Assembly: GCA_001003705.1 (NCBI GenBank)
Contig: LCPQ01000007.1
Coordinates: 1-35,087 of the forward strand
Direction of reading: 5' to 3'
Length of the DNA: 35,087 nucleotides
Source of the DNA: Parcubacteria group bacterium GW2011_GWA2_48_9
GTDB taxonomy: Bacteria; Patescibacteriota; Patescibacteriia; UBA10025
Shown here: piece after piece, positions 29,654 through 35,087 of the stretch
Numbering within the stretch: position 1 is the first letter of the stretch
How the letters are laid out: every line of letters starts with the position of its first letter
Program-made: the position numbers and the translations under genes
Notes under the pieces: model-generated
Database searches by the model: none
The model's input: only the letters and a program-made list of their open reading frames with translations
Told to the model about the DNA's origin: nothing

Positions 29654-30901
29654 TTAGGGGATAAGTGATTTAAACCATTTCTTCATTTTTCCCGTAACTT
29701 CAGTGACGGATGAGAAGCGCGGCATTGAAACACCTGCGCCGCCCTTTCCGGCCATTGAAGCGCCCCACACTACTAACCCGACAGCAGTCGCCCATGCGGG
29801 GTCTTTTACTTTTTCAACGGGGGTGTGGGCAATATTTTGGGGTCCGCTGACAAACGCAGGAAGACGAAATTCTTTCTTTGCCACTTCAACAAGTCCGGGA
29901 AGCTTCGCTCCCCCGCCGCACAGTACGACGCCAGCGGGTAACAATCCAGATCGTTCTATCTTTACCAATTCTTTTTCAACCATCTTAAATATCTCTTCGC
30001 AACGAGCTTCAATGATTTCTGCCACCTGCTTGCGTTCAACCACACTTGATTCGTTTTCATCAAGCTCTGATAGGTGTATCTCTTCACGCTTCGGTATGTC
30101 TCCCGGCACTGCCGTCCCGTATTCTACTTTAATTTTCTCGGCGAGATCGATCGACGTACGTAAGCCGATCGCAATATCATTTGTAATATGTGCTGCGCCA
30201 ACAGGTAGTATCGCACTGTGTAACACATCTCCTTCTTCAAAAACTAGCAAGCTCGTCGTGGCCCCGCCGATATTAACAAGTGCGACCCCCAGGTCTTTCT
30301 GGCGTTTCGTCACTACCGCCTCCGCAGCAGCGAGCATGCCAACAACGACATCACTGATATCGACGCCAGTCCGGTAAATACATTTAGTCATGTTTTTGAC
30401 TTGCGCGGAGAGCCCTTGGATGATTTGCGCATCCACTTCAAGTCTAATGCCGGTCATGCCGACGGGATCTTTGATCCCCTTCTGGCTGTCCACTGTAAAT
30501 GTCCGTGGTAGTACATGGAGTATTTCATAGTTTGGCGGGGTGGCTACGGCTTGTGCAGCTTCGATGACCCGTTCGATATCCTCTTCTTTGATTTCCCCGT
30601 CTGCTTTTGATACTGCCACTACGCCATGACTTTCCTGCGAGGTGATGTGCGTACCGCCGATACCGACGATAGCGCTCTCGACAGGTATACCTGTCATGCG
30701 CTCCACTGATTCAAGTGCGTGCGAAATGGAAGAGACGGCATCTTCGATACTGGTTACTGACCCCTTATTCATTCCTTCCGCAGGAGCCTCTGCCGCACCA
30801 AGGATTTGGATGCCCACACCTGATGGATCCGGCTGTCCCATAGCGACGCGGATCGATGTCGAGCCTATGTCAAGCCCTGTATATATTTCTTCTCTCGCCA
30901 T
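29654..30901 (-). CDS. ftsA: cell division protein FtsA
   Basis: 415 residues from M-A-R-E-E at 30901 (an ATG three codons upstream is also possible). Actin-like ATPase that tethers FtsZ to the membrane. The phosphate-1 motif is D-I-G-S-T-S-I-R (~10-17), an SHS2/1C subdomain follows (~83-160), the phosphate-2 motif is V-N-I-G-G-A-T-T-S (~208-216), and the adenosine motif is L-C-G-G-G-A-K-L-P-G. The C-terminal K-M-K-K-W-F-K-S-L-I-P is an amphipathic membrane-targeting helix. Its promoter is at 30937-30965. Confidence 0.96.
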   Translation of the reverse strand: MAREEIYTGLDIGSTSIRVAMGQPDPSGVGIQILGAAEAPAEGMNKGSVTSIEDAVSSISHALESVERMTGIPVESAIVGIGGTHITSQESHGVVAVSKADGEIKEEDIERVIEAAQAVATPPNYEILHVLPRTFTVDSQKGIKDPVGMTGIRLEVDAQIIQGLSAQVKNMTKCIYRTGVDISDVVVGMLAAAEAVVTKRQKDLGVALVNIGGATTSLLVFEEGDVLHSAILPVGAAHITNDIAIGLRTSIDLAEKIKVEYGTAVPGDIPKREEIHLSELDENESSVVERKQVAEIIEARCEEIFKMVEKELVKIERSGLLPAGVVLCGGGAKLPGLVEVAKKEFRLPAFVSGPQNIAHTPVEKVKDPAWATAVGLVVWGASMAGKGGAGVSMPRFSSVTEVTGKMKKWFKSLIP

Positions 30902-30936
30902 AAAGCGCAAAAAAGGTTAGTTGCCTCTTGCCTTAC

Positions 30937-30965
30937 AGTATAATTGATGCTTACAAAGTGTGCAA
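30937..30965 (-). promoter_or_regulatory. promoter of ftsA-ftsZ
   Basis: Minus-strand TTGCAC (30965-30960), a 17-bp spacer and TATACT (30942-30937), about 36 bp upstream of the ftsA start. Confidence 0.65.
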
Positions 30966-31015
30966 ACAGCTCCTGACCTTATTTTGTGTTCACCTGCAAG
31001 GGAGGGAAATACGGA

Positions 31016-31387
31016 TTAAAACCGCTCGACAAGATAGGGAATGAAGATAAGTAACCCGATAATGAGGGCCCCTACTGATGCGATAAATACAGCGGCTGCC
31101 ATTATGTCTTTTATGACCTGTGCGAGGTGGTGGATACGCGGCTGCAACATGTCTACAAGGCTCTCAAAAATGGTGTTGATGAGTTCTAGGACTAACACAG
31201 AGGTGATAACCATAAATAAAATGACTGCTTCGCGAAGATTCACGCCCAAATACAGCATGAGCGCAATAACCAGCACCGTGGCAATAATGTGCAGGCGAAA
31301 GCTCTGTTCCTGGCGGGCTACATACGCCAAACCGCGAAAAGCGTATTGAAAACTCCGTCTAAATCTTCCGGAAGTGAAAAATGTCAT
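31016..31387 (-). CDS. dgkA: diacylglycerol kinase family protein (DgkA-like, probable undecaprenol kinase)
   Basis: 123 residues with three membrane helices (~31-50, ~52-75, ~95-118), the trimeric DgkA fold. The cytoplasmic loop has E-L-I-N-T-I-F-E and K-D-I-M-A-A-A-V, the ATP/metal-binding signatures (usually E-L-x-N-T-A-I-E ... K-D-x-A-A-A-A-V). In bacteria without phospholipid turnover pathways, such proteins often phosphorylate undecaprenol to recycle the lipid carrier for cell-wall precursors. It lies upstream of ftsA but the gap contains the ftsA promoter. Confidence 0.9.
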   Translation of the reverse strand: MTFFTSGRFRRSFQYAFRGLAYVARQEQSFRLHIIATVLVIALMLYLGVNLREAVILFMVITSVLVLELINTIFESLVDMLQPRIHHLAQVIKDIMAAAVFIASVGALIIGLLIFIPYLVERF

Positions 31388-31444
31388 ATAGTAAATAGGC
31401 TGAACACGGATTGTAACCAGTTAAAAAATGAGAACTGACACAAC

Positions 31445-32086
31445 TTATTGTGACGGCGTGATAGTATAATCCCCCGTACTGGGCTCTTCTGCGGTAATTA
31501 CTTCTCCATCCCCTTCACTGTTTGGAGTACCAGTGGGATTCGTAGTGACGACCTTGCCAGGGCCGAGCGGGTCAAACCCTGTGTCGATCTCCGTACGGTC
31601 ATCGAATCCGTCGCTGTCTGTGTCGGCTTTGTTTACATCCGTCCTATAGAGTGAAAATTCGTTGAGATCACCAAGCCCGTCGCCGTCCGTATCGAGCTTC
31701 GTCGGGTCAGAACCGTTCGCAACCTCATCACCATCGAGCCATCCGTCAGCGTCAGTATCGGGGTTATGCACATCAGTACCGTGCGGTTCCTCCTGGTCAT
31801 CCGGTAGTCCATCCCTATCGGTATCAGCCGGCCTAGTGTCCGCGGTAATCTCGATGTATGAAGCAACATTCCCGGCTTCATTGTATGTATACCGAATTTC
31901 CCCCTCGATGCCTTCGGGAATTCCATACTCTCTTCGAATCTCCGCTGTGATTACTCGCGGATCTGGCAATGGAGTACGGTTGGTATTCCCATCGGATGTT
32001 CCCTCTCTGAAATAGAAATAGTATCCGGCACCTGCTCCGATGAGCACAATGAGTACGATAACTAGAGTGGTTATATTCTTTTTCAT
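31445..32086 (-). CDS. membrane-anchored thrombospondin type 3 repeat protein
   Basis: 213 residues. An N-terminal anchor (~7-27, after M-K-K-N), a short folded part, then four to five calcium-binding thrombospondin type 3 repeats (D-T-D-R-D-G-L-P-D-D, D-T-D-A-D-G-W-L-D-G, D-T-D-G-D-G-L-G-D-L, D-T-D-S-D-G-F-D-D-R, ~85-175) and a Thr-rich tail. TSP3 repeats bind calcium and act as rigid spacers in surface proteins. It follows the giant Cys-rich gene after only 6 bp, so the two are co-transcribed. Confidence 0.9.
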   Translation of the reverse strand: MKKNITTLVIVLIVLIGAGAGYYFYFREGTSDGNTNRTPLPDPRVITAEIRREYGIPEGIEGEIRYTYNEAGNVASYIEITADTRPADTDRDGLPDDQEEPHGTDVHNPDTDADGWLDGDEVANGSDPTKLDTDGDGLGDLNEFSLYRTDVNKADTDSDGFDDRTEIDTGFDPLGPGKVVTTNPTGTPNSEGDGEVITAEEPSTGDYTITPSQ

Positions 32087-32092
32087 ACTATA

Positions 32093-35086
32093 TTATGGAG
32101 CGACACACGAACCCGCTGACGAACTTACTATGCAGCAACAATCTTGGCCCGCAGGACAGTGGTTATTATCAGCACGAGTACACTCATAAGTGCCGGAAAG
32201 AGGATTAAATACGCACGCAGATGGGAGCCTACAACCACTGGAAATGTAGTCCGGGCCATAATCTTGAAAACAATAGTACGTACACCAGTCTGAACCACAA
32301 TCTCCCGGGCACGTCGCTGGGGTTTCCCCGGCAGAACAGATATTATCGCCGCAGGATGGTCCGCATACATTTACATTGCACATCAAACTCTTGCATTGTA
32401 TACCCTGAGCGCAGCAATAGTTGAGTGGTGCACGATACGGCATGCCCATACGGGTAAGGTTCGTGCTAGAACTGCTTAAGAACACCCCGTCACCACACTG
32501 TCCTTCAGCTGTACTGCAGTTAGAGTCTTGTGTACACGGCTTGGAGGTTAAATTTGTACACGTTAGCACGGGGTCATCCTTCATCATGCGGTTGCCCGTC
32601 CAGACTGTCCACGCACCTGGCGACGCTGGGGTGTTCCATTCCAAGCGGTACGCCTGCCACCAAGGGTATGATGTGCAGACCGCAACAGGGTTCATCGTAT
32701 AAAGAGTGTTATTTGCGGCGTTTTTTAGCTTAAGTGTAGGTGTAGTGTTCCACGCCGGTACGCCAGAAAAGTTCTTCACGTATATATCATAGTACGTGGG
32801 AGTATTGATAGGCGGGCGGATAATAATGGTTTCTTTTACTTCTACTCCGCCGCTGGCTTTGTTCGAGATAAATCTTGCGCTCCCGCCGACTGGCGCCAGG
32901 TTCCCTTGGTATGCAATTCCCATGTCTTTTACAAACATGTGTAAGTCGAGGTCATTCGGCGCGCCGGCGGCACTATCCCATGTTAAGTCAACGCGATAAT
33001 CATAAGGAAGGCACACGTTCGTTTGGCAAACGCCCGTTACATTTCCTGGGGTGACACAATCCACTCCGTCAGGCTGTCCGGCGCATCCGGCTGAACATTG
33101 GTTAGACCATGCTGTGAGCCATTCATTCCTACACTGAAGGTTGCATGTAAATGGCTCAATGCCACCGCAAGACGCGTCAGTGCCGCCAGGGCCGCTAAAT
33201 CCACAAGAACGCCAAGGATCGTCGTCACAGCTGTTCCCTAGCATGCAATTGCCTTCCCACTGCAGACCCGGCTCTGCTGGTTTTGAATCCGGAGCAGTCT
33301 GTGTTTCCATTACCCACTGGCCGCTTGCGTTGCATACTTCAGACTTTAGACCTCCACTACTATTACATCTCTCTACCCCAGGAACGCATACGGCACACGT
33401 GCCTGTCGGTTTACAAATTCCAGCTTCCGCCCCGATGGTGCATTTTTCAAGCCCTGCACAACAAGTAAGAGCCATCGGACCAGCTGGCTGATCAGAGTTA
33501 TCAATATTGATCCCTGCTTTTGCGCAACATTGGTTACTTACACGACAAATGGCTCCGCTTAAGGGGGCAACACCGGCACCTGGAACGCAGTTTTCATCAC
33601 AATCCGGTAACCCTGGCACAGCATCATCAGTGGCATTTGTGCAACTACCTTTAAATTGGTACGTGCCAGCTGCTGGCAGGGGCATAATCTGACCTTGGGC
33701 ATCGTTGACCCACGCGCCCACGCCAGCCACGTCCTTACAGGTTTGCGTCTGTGGCCCTGAACAACGCGTGTTGTTGCCTGCGCCAATCGTACACTCACAC
33801 TGGCCGGCGGCATTGCAGAACTCACCAGCGGCACAGGCGACACATGCCGCGCCATTGTTCCCACATGTCGCATCTGACCGGTTCACGCACTGGCCGGATG
33901 TATTGCGGCATTGGGCAGCCGCGCACACCGAGCAGATTCCTGTTGTCGTATCACAGGCGGAATTTGGAATCACCACACAATTCTGGCAGACATTACCGTT
34001 TCTTCCGCATGCGGAGTTACTTTGGTTTGTGCATCCTCCCGGCCCTACGCATTGGTTAGCGGCGCAATTTATGCATGCGGATGTATTGACGGTACAGTCT
34101 GCATTGCAACTGACCGTTCCAGTATCAAATCCTTGAACCTGACAGTTTTGTGCACCCATATTTGCTCCATCGCACTGTTCCCCTGGGTTGATGACGCCGT
34201 TGCCGCAAAGAGGGGCGGGAGTACATACTCCTGCCTGGCATGTTTCGGCAGGTTCATTACAATCATCGCACGGGTTGCCATTGAGGCCGCACCAGTTATT
34301 ATCCGAATTATGGCAAACGTTATCTGCACCTCTGCACTGGCCGGCACCGCACGGCGCGACACAGGTACCTGTCACCCATGAACATACCTGGCCGCTCGTC
34401 GTACAGTTAGCACAGGCGTTACCATTGAATCCGCACGAATCGTTATCGGAATTTTGGCACACGGCTCCCTGGATGCATTGGTTCGCAGCGCAGTTAATGC
34501 ACGCAGCTGTAACGAAGTTGCATGTCGCATTGCAGGTGAGCGTTCCGCCGTCGAACCCTTCAGTAATGCAGGTCTTACCATTCATATTCGCTCCGTCGCA
34601 CTGTTCACCGGGATTGATGACGCCGTTGCCGCAGCTCGTGCACGAGGTAGTGTTGAACGTGCAGTTCGCGTTGCAGGTGAGCGTTCCGCCACCGAACCCT
34701 TCAGTAACACACGTCTTACCATTCATATTCGCTCCGTCGCACTGTTCACCGGGATTGATGACGCCGTTGCCGCAGGCTGATATACAATTACCAGTTGTTT
34801 GATCACAAATTTTGCTTTGAGCTACACAGTCAACGCACGCGATACCGTTCCTTCCGCAAGCCGTGTCGGACTGGTTCGTGCAGACGCCGGTGCCTGTATT
34901 CCTGCACTGATTTGGGGAACATGGAACGATACAGTTCCCACCCTGACAAGTACCGCTGATAGGACCCACCTTGCACATTGTCCCGTCAGAGCATCCCGTG
35001 CAGTTCCCAGTCTGGGTAGCACAGTAAGAACAGTAGTCGGCAGAGCCGGGAGCACAGGCAGCTCCTGTACAGTTTAAAGCATACAC
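32093..35086 (-). CDS. giant Cys-rich surface protein (two interleaved Cys repeat families), N-terminus outside window
   Basis: At least 998 residues; the frame is open at the window edge, so the start and signal peptide are missing. Repeat A, C-G-N-G-V-I-N-P-G-E-Q-C-D-G-A-N-M (Myxococcus-type Cys-rich/DUF4215-like), occurs three times fully, and a related C-G-D-N-I-C-S-A-G-E sits near the C-terminus. Repeat B, C-x5-6-C-x-N-x3-x2-C-G-x-N-G-x2-C-x2-C, occurs at least five times between them. A central region (~570-640 from the edge) has scattered Cys pairs. A later domain has V-D-L-T-W-D-S and D-L-D-L-H-M, like the DUF2135/YfaP beta-sandwich. The high Cys content implies disulfide-bonded extracellular structure. 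Two 102-bp DNA units (34532-34633, 34673-34774) are nearly identical, indicating recent duplication. Confidence 0.9.
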   Translation of the reverse strand: MYALNCTGAACAPGSADYCSYCATQTGNCTGCSDGTMCKVGPISGTCQGGNCIVPCSPNQCRNTGTGVCTNQSDTACGRNGIACVDCVAQSKICDQTTGNCISACGNGVINPGEQCDGANMNGKTCVTEGFGGGTLTCNANCTFNTTSCTSCGNGVINPGEQCDGANMNGKTCITEGFDGGTLTCNATCNFVTAACINCAANQCIQGAVCQNSDNDSCGFNGNACANCTTSGQVCSWVTGTCVAPCGAGQCRGADNVCHNSDNNWCGLNGNPCDDCNEPAETCQAGVCTPAPLCGNGVINPGEQCDGANMGAQNCQVQGFDTGTVSCNADCTVNTSACINCAANQCVGPGGCTNQSNSACGRNGNVCQNCVVIPNSACDTTTGICSVCAAAQCRNTSGQCVNRSDATCGNNGAACVACAAGEFCNAAGQCECTIGAGNNTRCSGPQTQTCKDVAGVGAWVNDAQGQIMPLPAAGTYQFKGSCTNATDDAVPGLPDCDENCVPGAGVAPLSGAICRVSNQCCAKAGINIDNSDQPAGPMALTCCAGLEKCTIGAEAGICKPTGTCAVCVPGVERCNSSGGLKSEVCNASGQWVMETQTAPDSKPAEPGLQWEGNCMLGNSCDDDPWRSCGFSGPGGTDASCGGIEPFTCNLQCRNEWLTAWSNQCSAGCAGQPDGVDCVTPGNVTGVCQTNVCLPYDYRVDLTWDSAAGAPNDLDLHMFVKDMGIAYQGNLAPVGGSARFISNKASGGVEVKETIIIRPPINTPTYYDIYVKNFSGVPAWNTTPTLKLKNAANNTLYTMNPVAVCTSYPWWQAYRLEWNTPASPGAWTVWTGNRMMKDDPVLTCTNLTSKPCTQDSNCSTAEGQCGDGVFLSSSSTNLTRMGMPYRAPLNYCCAQGIQCKSLMCNVNVCGPSCGDNICSAGETPATCPGDCGSDWCTYYCFQDYGPDYISSGCRLPSACVFNPLSGTYECTRADNNHCPAGQDCCCIVSSSAGSCVAP
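34532..34774 (-). repeat. near-identical tandem DNA repeat in the Cys-rich gene
   Basis: The 102-bp segments 34532-34633 and 34673-34774 differ at only a few positions with a 141-bp (47-codon) period. A third, more diverged copy lies at about 34120-34205. Confidence 0.85.
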
Positions 35087-35087
35087 A

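Noticed and set aside
29703-30377. 224-aa plus-strand open frame
   Set aside because: Antisense shadow of ftsA.
34100-34780. CRISPR array
   Set aside because: The repeats are long, in frame and protein-coding, with no short uniform spacers and no cas genes nearby.
34188-34802. 204-aa plus-strand frame with repeated segments
   Set aside because: The repeats are the antisense of the Cys-rich protein's tandem units.
1-35087. tRNA and rRNA genes
   Set aside because: No T-loop GTTCGANNC with a paired acceptor stem, nor any rRNA signature, was noticed by eye; a tRNAscan-SE run would settle it.

Overview
The window looks like a chromosomal segment of an uncultivated Candidate Phyla Radiation (Patescibacteria) bacterium. 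This is inferred from gene content, not from a marker tree: ftsA-ftsZ beside nrdR-nrdJ (B12-dependent ribonucleotide reductase), a ComEC split into two genes, very large secreted repeat proteins (NHL/FG-GAP, cysteine-rich, thrombospondin type 3), few recognisable biosynthetic genes, and many genes without a Shine-Dalgarno sequence. The standard code is used: prfB is present with its self-regulating UGA frameshift, so UGA acts as stop.

Layout. 1-3.2 kb: secreted NHL beta-propeller/FG-GAP protein (minus). 3.4-5.1 kb: polytopic GT-C-like protein (minus). 5.1-10.5 kb: four minus-strand genes in two transcription units (SPFH protein; then a 346-aa protein, a small membrane protein and a polytopic protein with a calcium-loop/dockerin-like tail), with strong ribosome binding sites and a higher GC look. 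10.5-12 kb: REP-associated transposase with an in-frame palindrome, and a ComEC-type metallo-hydrolase. 12.1-14 kb (plus): class I fructose-bisphosphate aldolase and GlpX fructose-1,6-bisphosphatase, a gluconeogenic pair. 14-16.8 kb (minus): ComEC membrane protein and prfB. 17-19.4 kb (plus): glnA behind a structured leader, then an orphan 193-aa protein with its own promoter and terminator. 19.4-22 kb (minus): HtrA protease, a small Cys-rich membrane protein and a polysaccharide deacetylase relative that has lost its metal ligands. 22.1-28 kb (minus): a cobalamin region. 28.4-31.4 kb (minus): ftsZ, ftsA and a diacylglycerol-kinase-family protein. 31.4-35.1 kb (minus): TSP3-repeat protein and a giant Cys-rich surface protein that runs off the window.

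The most coherent system is B12-centred. A cobalamin riboswitch with its own promoter and terminator precedes a DUF4430 (transcobalamin C-terminal-like) protein and a DUF6580/ECF-S-like membrane protein. Next to them lie a CobO-type corrinoid adenosyltransferase and the B12-dependent reductase NrdJ with its repressor NrdR. The nrdR-nrdJ promoter carries a NrdR-box pair at the canonical spacing. Together they read as import, adenosylation and use of scavenged B12 for making deoxynucleotides, next to the division genes.

Other points of interest are a glnA leader with mutually exclusive hairpins, a nested inverted-repeat element with repeated TACGAAT half-sites upstream of the SPFH-neighbour operon, a palindrome inserted in frame in the RAYT transposase, a 44-aa gene with a consensus promoter and terminator, and a family of degenerate spacer repeats lying directly after minus-strand stop codons.
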